Shown here one piece after another: positions 14,786-23,483 of a stretch of 64,000 bases of DNA (positions within the stretch are counted from its first letter, which is position 1; every line of letters starts with the position of its first letter). Both the position numbers and the translations under genes were made by a program. Source of the DNA: Scatavimonas merdigallinarum (lineage in GTDB: Bacteria; Bacillota; Clostridia; Oscillospirales; Acutalibacteraceae); contig DVFW01000021.1 of assembly GCA_018713055.1 (NCBI GenBank), positions 62,001-126,000 on the forward strand, given 5' to 3'. The notes below the pieces were generated by a model that searched no databases, had not been told where the DNA came from, and was given only the letters and a program-made list of their open reading frames with translations.

Positions 14786-15976
14786 TTACAAAGCGGTGGG
14801 GTTTTGTCTGTGCCTATGACGCTTAAAAAAAGAAAAACCAGCGGCGTGTTTTTTCTGTAAAGGTGGATAAAACCCATTGCACCGTCCGGCAGTGAGTTGT
14901 TCTAAGCGGTATGCAAGCCGCAGGGCAAGCCGGTAAAGAAAAAAACAGAAATCCCATATGTGCTTTTTACCTGTTTTGTAAACATAGGTAAATTCGCCGG
15001 CGTAAACGGCAACCTTGCCGTTAAAACCCTGTTTGAACCGGTAAACGCCGTAGTTTCTGTGCATAGGGTCGTCGTAATGTGGAACTCCCATAAAATCATA
15101 AAGTTCGCACCCGCCCTCCTGCGCCCAAAGAATCATATTCCACTGCATCAGGTAATTGGGCATCAGGTTTCTGTTTTCGTTGGAGGACGCGCCGTAAACA
15201 TAGCAGGTGCGTCTGCCAAAGCGCATACACACGGCGCCGGAAAGCGGTGTGTTCTCTTTGTAGCACATATACAGGCGGCAATTGTCGGGAAATGCGCGTA
15301 GCATCTGTGCAAAATACGATCTTGAACGAATCGCAAAGCCGTCGCGTTTTCCGGTCTGCCGCATCAATGTCATAAAATCGTCAAGCGCCTCTTGCCCGCA
15401 TACGGTACAGGTTACGCCCTTTTTTTGCGCCAGACGGATATTATAACGCCATTTTGCTTTAAACGAAGCAAAAATTTCTGCTGGAGATTTGCCGCCTATA
15501 GGCAAAAGATAGTTGCAGCGCGTTTGCGCAGTGCCGTTGTCCTCTGCATTTGGAACAAAATGGAAACCGCGCGTTTGTATAAAGTATAAAAACGCCGTGT
15601 CAGTTTGCAGGACGAAGGGGTCTATTCTAAACGCACATGCGTTGTATATGCCGGCAAGGTCGCGTGCACCGGCAAACAGGCAGTCTAAGACGTCGTAGTT
15701 TTTCAGGTCGCATACCGGGCCTCTGGGCGCGTACAAGAAGCTGATGTGTACAAGTGGCAGGGTTTTGATCAGCACCAGCATGGCGCCGCAGATCTGCTCC
15801 TGTGTGTTTTTAACCGTTACAATCCGCGCACGCCATCCGGTTTTGACTCTGGCCCATGAAAGCGACTGCATAAAGCATCCATTTTTATGTGTGGCTATAA
15901 AATTTTCATACGCTTTTGCGGCCTGTTCATCCTGCATATCCGGCAGTTCATACCGGTAGTTTTTTTCTGTTTGCAT
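14786..15976 (-). CDS. FemX/FemAB-family peptidoglycan interpeptide-bridge transferase
   Basis: A 396-residue protein of the FemABX family, with two GNAT-like folds that transfer amino acids from aminoacyl-tRNA to lipid II or the stem peptide. Family signatures are QSLSWARVKTGW near the N-terminus, FLYAPRGPVCD, FKAKWRYNIRLAQKKGV in the middle, and YDFMGVPHYDDPMHRNYGVY with YRFKQGFNG near the C-terminus. The start at 15976 follows GGGAGAGAAAGCAGGT; a 60-residue extension upstream runs across a strong hairpin and is rejected. The amino acid it adds (Ala, Gly or Ser) cannot be deduced. It acts on the cytoplasmic side of the membrane. Confidence 0.88.
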   Translation of the reverse strand: MQTEKNYRYELPDMQDEQAAKAYENFIATHKNGCFMQSLSWARVKTGWRARIVTVKNTQEQICGAMLVLIKTLPLVHISFLYAPRGPVCDLKNYDVLDCLFAGARDLAGIYNACAFRIDPFVLQTDTAFLYFIQTRGFHFVPNAEDNGTAQTRCNYLLPIGGKSPAEIFASFKAKWRYNIRLAQKKGVTCTVCGQEALDDFMTLMRQTGKRDGFAIRSRSYFAQMLRAFPDNCRLYMCYKENTPLSGAVCMRFGRRTCYVYGASSNENRNLMPNYLMQWNMILWAQEGGCELYDFMGVPHYDDPMHRNYGVYRFKQGFNGKVAVYAGEFTYVYKTGKKHIWDFCFFLYRLALRLAYRLEQLTAGRCNGFYPPLQKKHAAGFSFFKRHRHRQNPTAL

Positions 15977-16018
15977 ACCTGCTTTCTCTCCCTGTATCTG
16001 ATTACAGCAATGAGAATA

Positions 16019-16048
16019 CCCCGATGTTGTTTCATGGCAACATCGGGG
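16019..16048. terminator. Strong intergenic hairpin, best T-run on the plus strand
   Basis: CCCCGATGTTG (16019-16029) pairs perfectly with CAACATCGGGG (16038-16048), and flanking TA/TA extends it. On the plus strand it is followed by TTGTATCTTTTTT; on the minus strand the tail is TATTCTC. It separates the femX-like gene from the upstream two-component operon. Confidence 0.65.
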
Positions 16049-16082
16049 TTGTATCTTTTTTGTACATTTTTGCAGGGAGTAT

Positions 16083-16832
16083 TTACCATATATGAGGTCC
16101 CATGGATATTTCCATATCCGTAAAGAAAATGGACAGAAAAAAGCTTTCTTCTTCAAAATATATGGAAAAAAAATCGTCTTTTGTATATTCCTCCAATGCT
16201 ATATCTTTGTAACCCAGATAGGCGGCAAATGCAAGCAGCGCCTGCTGATAAAGATAGGGATCTTGTTCCTCTAAAAACAAGAGGTCTTCTTCAATAGAAA
16301 AACCTGCCGTCCCCACACCTTTATTGTAGGCCTTCATGGCGTAAATTTTTCCAGTTCTGGCGTCCAGAGAAAAAGAAAAAATAAATTCTTCTATCGAAAT
16401 TTCCGCCACCCATAACGGGAAAGACTGTGTAACACCGTTTATATAAATAACGTTATACAGTTGTGCGTTTTCCAGAACGGCCTTTTCATCCAACAGGGCG
16501 GAAGGAAGCAGAATTTGCAAAGGGTCCGCTTTTGCGGACTCCCTTTGGATAATAGACACCAGCTTTTCTTTTGGAATTTCCTCCCCGGTGGCAAGAAAAA
16601 CGTCTGAGAGCAGGGAAGAGCCATAGCCATCGTCCAAATAAGCCATCGCCGTCAGCTTGCTGCCAATAGAAATGTCTTCGCTCGCCGTACCGGTGTTTGC
16701 CGGTTCCACACTGGTTTTTTGCTGTTCCTGCCGGTCCATCAAAACAAAACCGGCCTGTGGAAGAAACAAAGAGCTTAAAACAACGGCCGCGGTCAGGAAA
16801 ATGCATAAAAAGTAAGGAAGGCGCTTTTTCAC
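16083..16832 (-). CDS. Membrane-anchored extracytoplasmic protein of unknown function
   Basis: A 249-residue protein with one N-terminal hydrophobic segment (residues 6-30, signal or anchor, no lipobox) and an acidic, aromatic-rich exterior domain. The segment FIFSFSLDARTGKIYAMKAYN resembles the beta-hairpin of PepSY-like or YycH/YycI-like accessory proteins, but this is only a resemblance. The GTG start overlaps the kinase stop by 4 nt (GTGA) and has AAAGGTGG upstream, so it is the third gene of the RR-HK operon. Location and coupling suggest a modulator of that kinase. No firm family assignment. Confidence 0.75.
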   Translation of the reverse strand: MKKRLPYFLCIFLTAAVVLSSLFLPQAGFVLMDRQEQQKTSVEPANTGTASEDISIGSKLTAMAYLDDGYGSSLLSDVFLATGEEIPKEKLVSIIQRESAKADPLQILLPSALLDEKAVLENAQLYNVIYINGVTQSFPLWVAEISIEEFIFSFSLDARTGKIYAMKAYNKGVGTAGFSIEEDLLFLEEQDPYLYQQALLAFAAYLGYKDIALEEYTKDDFFSIYFEEESFFLSIFFTDMEISMGPHIW

Positions 16833-18223
16833 AGGGGCGCACCACCTTTCAAGATAAAAGAAAACGAACTGCCCGCGCCGGGCAGGCTTTCTACAGAAAG
16901 CGCCGCCCCGTGCAGCTGTGCAATACGCTGCGCGATGGAAAGGCCAAGCCCTGCGCCGTTTAAACGGCGGGAACGCGACTTGTCTACCATATAAAACGGT
17001 TCTGTAATGCGGTCAAGCTGGTCGACCGGTATGCCCGTCCCAAAATCCTTTATACTTACAAGGCAATTTCCGTCAGAGCGTTTTTTCATGCAAAAAAGAA
17101 TTGTCTGCCCCGGTTGAGATGCCTTGCAGGCGTTATCGGCCAGATTGTAAAGCAGTGTTTTAAGTAAAACGCTGTCCATTAAAACATGCATTTCTTCAAT
17201 GTCGCTTTTTAACAATATGTTATATTTTTGCAGCAGCGGCTTTAGTACCGCCGCTGTTTCCTGTGCAAAAGTTAAGGTGTTTACAGCAGATAGAGGAAAT
17301 TTTTCCCGGCTGTAAACAATAAGTTCCAGCAATTTAAACGACAGTTGCTCCAGGCGTTTTCCCTCGCTGAAAATATATTCTGCGGCTTTGCGTCTGTCCG
17401 TAGGGTTCAGGTCGTAAGAGCGCAGCATGTCGGCATAGCCGATAATGGAGGTAAGCGGTGTTTTAAGCTCATGCGCCAGACTGGAAGAAAAATCCTCCTG
17501 GCGCTTTGCTGCAAGGGCAAGCTCCTTTATGTTTTGCTCCACCGCATCCGTCATTCGGTTAAAGTCATAGGAAAGCCGCCCAATTTCGTCATTTCCCCGG
17601 TAGCGTATGCGCACGCTGTAATCGCCGCCGGCTATTTTCCGTGTAGAAAGAGAAAGCCTTTTTAACGGGCTTGTAAGCAGGCGGGAAAGGAAAAAAACAA
17701 TTACGGAGCTTATGAAAACAACAAACAGAAGGATGAACCGGTAAATGTTCAAAAACTGGTCGCGTTGGCTGTAAAGTGTAGAAATATCATGAACAGTTTC
17801 AATAAAAACAGGCTGGTTGCCGCTTAACGGCAACCGGCTGATTACCTGTACATATTGCCTGTTTTTTTCATCTACGGCAAGCCGGCAGCCGCGTTGCCCG
17901 CCTGTAAGAGAGAACGCGTAATCCTGCGCATCTAAATGCAGTACCGCTGCGTCCCCAATGTAACAATTGGAAACGCTGCTTTGCTGCAAAACGCTTTGCA
18001 GCTTTGCTACGGCAAGATCCAACCCGCTTTGGTCATTGATTTCCATTGCGTTGATATCAGACGCCAAAGACACATATAAAAAACGGTTTTCCTGTAATGC
18101 GGCTTGTTTTTCGCGCTCTAACATAGACGAAAACAGGGAAGAAATTAAAAAAAAGCCGCCAAAAGCAAAGGCCAGCGTAATGACAATCATGCACGAAAAG
18201 AACATCTTCCAGGAAAATTTCAA
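16829..18223 (-). CDS. Sensor histidine kinase
   Basis: A 464-residue kinase. It has a membrane helix at about residues 8-32, an exterior sensor of about 125 residues, a second helix at about 160-182 and a HAMP domain with YRGNDEIGRLSYDFN. The HisKA site SLAHELKTPLTSI has its phospho-acceptor His near residue 250. The ATPase domain has LADNACKA, DFGTGIP and a GAGLGLSIAQR lid. The start is TTG 18223, placed after AAGGTGGGG. It lies 31 nt after the response regulator gene and overlaps the following membrane protein gene. The signal is unknown. The TTG start would keep kinase levels low. Confidence 0.9.
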   Translation of the reverse strand: MKFSWKMFFSCMIVITLAFAFGGFFLISSLFSSMLEREKQAALQENRFLYVSLASDINAMEINDQSGLDLAVAKLQSVLQQSSVSNCYIGDAAVLHLDAQDYAFSLTGGQRGCRLAVDEKNRQYVQVISRLPLSGNQPVFIETVHDISTLYSQRDQFLNIYRFILLFVVFISSVIVFFLSRLLTSPLKRLSLSTRKIAGGDYSVRIRYRGNDEIGRLSYDFNRMTDAVEQNIKELALAAKRQEDFSSSLAHELKTPLTSIIGYADMLRSYDLNPTDRRKAAEYIFSEGKRLEQLSFKLLELIVYSREKFPLSAVNTLTFAQETAAVLKPLLQKYNILLKSDIEEMHVLMDSVLLKTLLYNLADNACKASQPGQTILFCMKKRSDGNCLVSIKDFGTGIPVDQLDRITEPFYMVDKSRSRRLNGAGLGLSIAQRIAQLHGAALSVESLPGAGSSFSFILKGGAPL

Positions 18224-18254
18224 AGCGATTCCCCACCTTTATACGTCCATATAT

Positions 18255-18908
18255 TCAGCAGTTAAGCCTGTAGCCGACCTTATAAACAGATTCAATCTTC
18301 TTTTCCCATCCCAGCTTGCGCCGCAGCCGCTGTACATGCAGATCCACGGTCCGTGTGTCGCCCATATAGTCGCTGCCCCACACTCTCTCGTAAATCAGTT
18401 CTCTGTACAGGGCAAGGTTTTTATTTTTAATAAAAAGCAGCAAAAGTTCGTACTCTTTCATGGTAAGCTCAACGTTTTTTCCGTTTACCGTTACAATGCG
18501 CGACCCGGTATTGACGCGCACGCCGTTAACCTCATATATATTTTCGCTTCCTTTGCAGCGGCGCAGCACCGCTTCTACACGCGCCAGAAGCTCGGCAATT
18601 TCAAACGGCTTGGTAATATAATCTTCGGCCCCCATTTTTAACCCTGCAACTTTATCATGCAGTGCGGTTTTGGCTGTAATGAAAATTACGGGGATCTGGC
18701 ATGGTCTGATATATTCCAACAGTGAAAACCCGTCGATATCAGGCAGCATAACGTCCAGCAAAACCAGGTCAAAAGCGTCCGGCTTAATCCGGTCGGCTGC
18801 GTCTGCACCGTTGTATACGCAGGTGCAGGTATAGCCGGCAAGGCGCAGATTCATGGCAATCAAATTGGCAATAGGCAGTTCGTCTTCCACAATCAGAATT
18901 TTTTTCAA
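18255..18908 (-). CDS. OmpR-family response regulator
   Basis: A 217-residue regulator. The receiver domain has EDE at residues 8-10, phospho-acceptor Asp52 in LLDVMLPDIDG, FITAKT and the conserved lysine in DYITKPFE. The C-terminal winged helix has the ERVWGSDYMGDTRTVDLHVQRLRRK recognition region. The start is TTG 18908 with AAAGGA upstream. It is the first gene of a three-gene minus-strand operon (regulator, kinase, membrane protein). Upstream, repeated ATACAA motifs (18950-18967) could be a regulator site, but this was not tested. Confidence 0.92.
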   Translation of the reverse strand: MKKILIVEDELPIANLIAMNLRLAGYTCTCVYNGADAADRIKPDAFDLVLLDVMLPDIDGFSLLEYIRPCQIPVIFITAKTALHDKVAGLKMGAEDYITKPFEIAELLARVEAVLRRCKGSENIYEVNGVRVNTGSRIVTVNGKNVELTMKEYELLLLFIKNKNLALYRELIYERVWGSDYMGDTRTVDLHVQRLRRKLGWEKKIESVYKVGYRLNC

Positions 18909-19019
18909 ATATGTCAGTCCTTTTATTTTGATACCGTTACTATAAGCCGGGCTTGTATCAAATTTGTATCTTCTATCTGTTATTATATATGTTTTTTTTG
19001 TTTTTTAAAGAAAAACACG

Positions 19020-20546
19020 TTATTTTTTTATGAGTGATTTTACCCAGTGGATTTCTTCTTTTTTTATCGCACCTGTGACCGTCATAATTAAAAGGTAAAA
19101 AATGGCGGCAAGCAAAATCAGCACGACGGTCCATACACCGTTTGTCGGGATCAGCCCTGCGTCGCTGGCCGTATCCAGCGCAAGGCAGGGTAAAAGACAT
19201 GCCAAAAACGGCTTTATAACCCAATCGAATAAACGAAATTGTATATGCGTGACCTTGATCAGCCGCAGCAGGCTTAACAGGCAGTTTAAGACGGCGCTGA
19301 AAAACATAACGGCAATCAGGCCGCGTATGCCCCAGATTGGAAGCAAAATAAAAATTAAAACAACTCTGGATACGGAATCTATAATATTATAGGTCAGATA
19401 ACGCATTTGCTCATTTAGGCCCTTGAGCATGCCGTCGACAACGGAATCCAGGTACAGCAGGGGGGCAAGCGGAGCAAGCATGCATATGTAGGCGCTTACC
19501 TGTGTGTCGTTGTATAAAAGCGCGCCGAGGTTGTCTGCAAAAAAGAAAAAAATGACGGAAACGGGGATAGAAAAAAGCAACGCAAACCGTAAAATACGCT
19601 GGGTCATATAATGGATGGAATTTTTGCGCGTGGCAGCTGCGGCTTCTGACATTTCCGGGATCATCAGCATGGAAAAGGACATAAGGAAAACAGAAGGAAA
19701 TAAAATCACAGGCATGGCCATACCTGTGATCAGGCCGTAGTCTGACAGGGATTTTTCATAAGAGGCGCCGTTTTTTTTAAGACCCGCTGGGATCAGCATA
19801 TTTTCTGCCGTGCTTAAGCCGGAACGTAAGCAGGAGCTTAGCGTAACAGGAATGCCAATCCACAAAGCTTTTCTGAAAAAGTGCGCAACGCGCGTGCGTT
19901 TGCCTTGAAGACGCCTGATATCCAGACGATAAAGCAGATAAGAGTACCCGCAGCTGAGAACCTCCGCCGCTGTCGTCCCAATTGCGACCGCACAGCAGGC
20001 ATAAGAAAGGCCCATGGGCGCCATTACACCTACCACGCAGGCGAAAACGGCAATTTCAATAACCTGTTCAAGCAGCTGCTCGCTGGCTGTTTTAATCGCC
20101 GTACGGCGTGCAAAAAAATAGCCGCGAAAGCAGGCGGAAACAGCCATAAACGGAAGCCCCGGCGCAAGGACGCGAAGGGATAAAACCGTCCGCGCGTCAT
20201 GTAAAAAGTGTGTGCCGATCGCGTCTGAAAAAATAAAAAGCAGCTCGGCGGCCGCAACGCTTAAAAACAGGCTGATAAAAAGACATTGGCGCGTAACGTA
20301 CTTTGCTTTTCCGGGTTCCCCGCGCGCAATGCTGTCTGTGACAAGGCGCGTAACAATCAGCGTAATACCGCTTGTTGCAAATGTGGTTGCAAAAAAATAA
20401 ACGGCGCAGATTAGCTGGTAAAGGCCAATACCCTGCGCGCCGATCATGTTTGACATATACACACGAAAGGCAATACCGATCGTTCTTGCCACAAGAGAAG
20501 TTCCGGTCAGTACCGCAGCATTGAACAAAAAGCGTTTTTTCATCAT
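19020..20546 (-). CDS. spoVB: SpoVB-like polysaccharide/lipid II flippase (MOP superfamily)
   Basis: A 508-residue integral membrane protein with about 14 predicted helices. The N-terminal LTGTSLVARTIGIAFRVYMS and GAQGIGLYQL segments are typical of the SpoVB/MurJ-like branch of the MOP flippases. SpoVB-type proteins are needed for spore cortex peptidoglycan in Bacillus and probably flip lipid-linked precursors across the forespore outer membrane. Two consecutive ATG codons (20546 and 20543) could start translation; the Shine-Dalgarno is weak. It is transcribed divergently from degV. A general polysaccharide flippase role is an alternative, though the presence of spoIIID in the window supports a sporulation role. 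Confidence 0.88.
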   Translation of the reverse strand: MMKKRFLFNAAVLTGTSLVARTIGIAFRVYMSNMIGAQGIGLYQLICAVYFFATTFATSGITLIVTRLVTDSIARGEPGKAKYVTRQCLFISLFLSVAAAELLFIFSDAIGTHFLHDARTVLSLRVLAPGLPFMAVSACFRGYFFARRTAIKTASEQLLEQVIEIAVFACVVGVMAPMGLSYACCAVAIGTTAAEVLSCGYSYLLYRLDIRRLQGKRTRVAHFFRKALWIGIPVTLSSCLRSGLSTAENMLIPAGLKKNGASYEKSLSDYGLITGMAMPVILFPSVFLMSFSMLMIPEMSEAAAATRKNSIHYMTQRILRFALLFSIPVSVIFFFFADNLGALLYNDTQVSAYICMLAPLAPLLYLDSVVDGMLKGLNEQMRYLTYNIIDSVSRVVLIFILLPIWGIRGLIAVMFFSAVLNCLLSLLRLIKVTHIQFRLFDWVIKPFLACLLPCLALDTASDAGLIPTNGVWTVVLILLAAIFYLLIMTVTGAIKKEEIHWVKSLIKK

Positions 20547-20732
20547 AGGGCGTCACTCATTTCTAATGCGGTTTCTACTAAACCATATGCGGAAAAGCCG
20601 GGAAAAATCCTGCAAAAAACGCAAAAAGTATAGATATAATATTTAATTTTCTAATGGAGCATAATATTTATACCCGTTTCGTATAAACTTTAAATAAGTA
20701 TACCGTTAAAATGCTGTAAAAGAGGGTTTTTT

Positions 20733-21605
20733 ATGAACGACTATGTTATCGTTACAGACGCCAACACAGACCTCACGCCGCAAATGGTTGAAGAGCTGGA
20801 AATTGCCGTTATGCCTATGCAGTTTTCCATTCTGGGCAAGAATTATCTGCTGTATCCCGACAACAGGGAAATGGATATTAAAGAATTTTATGATCTGATA
20901 CGCAAGGGAAATATGGCCGCAACAGCGCAGCTGAATCCCAATGATATAATACAGGCCTTTACTCCTTATCTGGAAGAAGGGAAAGATCTGATCTATATAG
21001 CGTTTTCCTCCGGGCTGAGCGGAACGTATGCTTCCGCCTGTATGGCCAAAGACGAACTCTGCCGCCTTTTTCCGCAGCGAAAGATCGTAATTGTGGATTC
21101 TCTGGCCGCATCTATGGGGGAAGGGCTTCTGGTCTGGCATGCCGTCGGGCAAAAACGGGCGGGGCTGGATATAGAGCAGCTTGCACAATGGGTTTTGGAT
21201 AACCGCAATCATTTGTGCCATTGGTTTACGGTAGATGACCTGCACCATCTCAAACGCGGCGGAAGGGTTTCTTCTGCAACGGCGGTAATCGGGTCTGCTT
21301 TGGGGATCAAACCGGTTTTACATGTGGACGACCAGGGACATTTAATCCCTATAAAAAAAGTTCGCGGCAGAAAACAGTCGCTCGATGCGCTAGTGGATAT
21401 GATGCGCCAAACGGCGTTCGATCCAAAAGAACAAACGGTGTTTATCAGCCACGGAGACGCCCTTGACGACGCCCGGTATGTAGAAAAAAGAGTTCGCGAT
21501 ACTTTTAAATGCAGGGATATTCACATAAATTATATCGGGCCTGTGATCGGCACGCATTCCGGGCCGGGTACGGTTGCGTTGTTTTTTATGGGGACGCATA
21601 AGTAA
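20733..21605 (+). CDS. DegV-family fatty-acid-binding protein
   Basis: A 290-residue protein with the standard DegV layout. It has an N-terminal VTDANTDLTPQMV segment, the binding-loop motif FSSGLSGTYASA near residue 90, VDSLAASMGEG near 115, the HLKRGGRVS segment near 170, and GPVIGTHSGPGTVALFF at the C-terminus. Family members bind long-chain fatty acids and can act as FakB, presenting them to the kinase FakA for phospholipid synthesis. No fakA is nearby. ATG 20733 follows AGAGGG. The gene is monocistronic or leads into the ABC exporter pair. Confidence 0.92.
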   Translation: MNDYVIVTDANTDLTPQMVEELEIAVMPMQFSILGKNYLLYPDNREMDIKEFYDLIRKGNMAATAQLNPNDIIQAFTPYLEEGKDLIYIAFSSGLSGTYASACMAKDELCRLFPQRKIVIVDSLAASMGEGLLVWHAVGQKRAGLDIEQLAQWVLDNRNHLCHWFTVDDLHHLKRGGRVSSATAVIGSALGIKPVLHVDDQGHLIPIKKVRGRKQSLDALVDMMRQTAFDPKEQTVFISHGDALDDARYVEKRVRDTFKCRDIHINYIGPVIGTHSGPGTVALFFMGTHK

Positions 21606-21752
21606 AGCATGTGCCAAAGCGTGTGAACAGATAAATCGCAGGGGCGGTGCCCGTATCGGACACAACGGCGGCAGTACGGCGCTTGTTTTGTCCGGTGGGG
21701 GGATTGCCCCTGCATTGTGTAAAAGCCAGTTTTTACATTGGGGGGCGGTTGT

Positions 21753-23483
21753 ATGCGCAAGCTTTTCCGTTTTTTAAAGGATTATAAATTACAGCTGGTC
21801 ATAGGGCCCCTTTGCAAGCTGCTCGAAGCGGTTTTTGAGCTGATTGTGCCGCTTGTTATGGCAAGTATCATTGACACGGGCGTTGCAAACAGGGATACGG
21901 CGTATATTTATAAAATGGGTGGAGTAATGCTGCTGCTTGGCGCAGTCGGGCTTGCAAGCGCGCTGGTTTGCCAGAAAAGCGCGTCTATTGCCTCGCAGGG
22001 AAGCGGAACCAAGCTGCGTACGGCGCTGTTTGCACATATTAACACACTTTCTTTTAAAGAGCTTGATAAAATCGGTACGCCGTCGCTGATTACGCGGATG
22101 ACCAACGACGTCAACCAGCTGCAACTGGCAGTTGCAATGCTGATCCGGCTTGTAATCCGCGCGCCGTTTTTGGTAATTGGCGCAATCGCCATGTCCTTTA
22201 CCATTCATGCCGGGCTGGCGTTTATCTTTGTAATAGCGGCCGTATTGATCGCGGTAATTCTTTATCTTGTAATGAGCCGCAGCGTGCCGTTTTTTAAGAT
22301 GGTACAGAAAAAGCTGGATAAAATATCGCTGATTGCAAGAGAAAACCTTTCCGGCGGCAGGGTCATCCGGGCGTTTGGAAAGGAGAAAGAAGAACAGGCT
22401 CGTTTTAATGCATCTGCAAACGAGCTTGCAAAAACGGCCGTGCGCGTAGGTAAGCTTTCAGCGCTGCTCAACCCCATGACATATGTAGTGACCAATCTGG
22501 CAATCGTAGCGGTCGTGTGGTTTGGAGCAGGATTGGTTGATACAGGGGATATGCTGCCGGGCGAAATTATAGCGCTTGTCAATTATATGACGCAAATTTT
22601 GCTTGCAATGGTGGTTGTTGCAAATCTGGTGGTAATTTTCACCAAAGCGTCCGCTTCTGCTGCGCGGATCAACGAGGTGTTCGAAACGCAGCCGTCTGTA
22701 CAGGAGCCTGCGCAGGCAAGCGCCGCGCCGGTTAGGGGGGCGCCCAAAATAGAGTTTAGGAACGTATCGTTTGGCTATGGCGGCGAGCGGGTGCTGCGCG
22801 ATATTGACCTGAAGGTACAAAAGGGGCAAACGCTTGGGATTATTGGAACAACCGGCAGCGGAAAGAGCACGCTTGTCAACCTGATCCCCAGATTTTACGA
22901 TGTTTTGCAGGGAGAAGTTCTGGTGGACGGCGTAAACGTCAGGGAATACCCGCTTTCCCTGTTGCGCGGACAGTTTGGGATTGTACCGCAAAACGCGGTG
23001 CTGTTTTCCGGTACGGTTGGCGACAATATGCGCTGGGCAAAGGAAGATGCAACAGACCACGAAATAGAGCGGGCGCTTTCCATTGCGCAGGCGGACGGTT
23101 TTGTAAAAAAACTTCCGTTTGGGATAGATACGCCCATTACGCAGGGGGGAAAAAACCTCTCCGGCGGACAAAAGCAACGCCTGACAATTGCAAGAGCGTT
23201 GCTGCGCAGCCCGCAGATTCTGATCCTGGACGACAGCGCCAGTGCGCTGGATTTTGTAACAGACGCCGCTTTAAGAAAGGCAATCCGTACACAAACAAAG
23301 GAAATGACGGTGCTCTTGGTTTCACAGCGGGTTGCAACCGTTCGTGGTGCAGACCAGATTGCCGTGCTCGACAATGGAGTTCTTGCCGGTGTTGGCACCC
23401 ATGAGGAGCTGTTTGCCTCCTGTAAATCTTACAGGGAAATCTGTCTTTCGCAACTTTCAGGGCAGGAGGTGTCTGCCGGATGA
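21753..23483 (+). CDS. Heterodimeric ABC exporter, subunit with degenerate catalytic site
   Basis: A 576-residue half-transporter. Six membrane helices (residues about 15-310) precede a nucleotide-binding domain with Walker A GTTGSGKST, Q-loop VPQNAVLF, canonical signature LSGGQKQ and Walker B ILILDDSASALD. The residue after the Walker B aspartate is Asp rather than the catalytic Glu, marking this as the non-catalytic partner of a type IV heterodimeric exporter such as TM287/288 or BmrCD. ATG 21753 follows GGGGGGCGG, and the five-residue upstream extension is rejected. Its stop overlaps the next gene's start (ATGA). Likely substrates are drugs, lipids or peptides; not determinable. Confidence 0.93.
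   Translation: MRKLFRFLKDYKLQLVIGPLCKLLEAVFELIVPLVMASIIDTGVANRDTAYIYKMGGVMLLLGAVGLASALVCQKSASIASQGSGTKLRTALFAHINTLSFKELDKIGTPSLITRMTNDVNQLQLAVAMLIRLVIRAPFLVIGAIAMSFTIHAGLAFIFVIAAVLIAVILYLVMSRSVPFFKMVQKKLDKISLIARENLSGGRVIRAFGKEKEEQARFNASANELAKTAVRVGKLSALLNPMTYVVTNLAIVAVVWFGAGLVDTGDMLPGEIIALVNYMTQILLAMVVVANLVVIFTKASASAARINEVFETQPSVQEPAQASAAPVRGAPKIEFRNVSFGYGGERVLRDIDLKVQKGQTLGIIGTTGSGKSTLVNLIPRFYDVLQGEVLVDGVNVREYPLSLLRGQFGIVPQNAVLFSGTVGDNMRWAKEDATDHEIERALSIAQADGFVKKLPFGIDTPITQGGKNLSGGQKQRLTIARALLRSPQILILDDSASALDFVTDAALRKAIRTQTKEMTVLLVSQRVATVRGADQIAVLDNGVLAGVGTHEELFASCKSYREICLSQLSGQEVSAG

Noticed and set aside
21606..21752. GCAGGGGC / GCCCCTGC inverted repeat (21638-21645, 21706-21713) as a regulatory element
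   Set aside because: The 60-nt loop and lack of T-run or known motif make it no better than chance.
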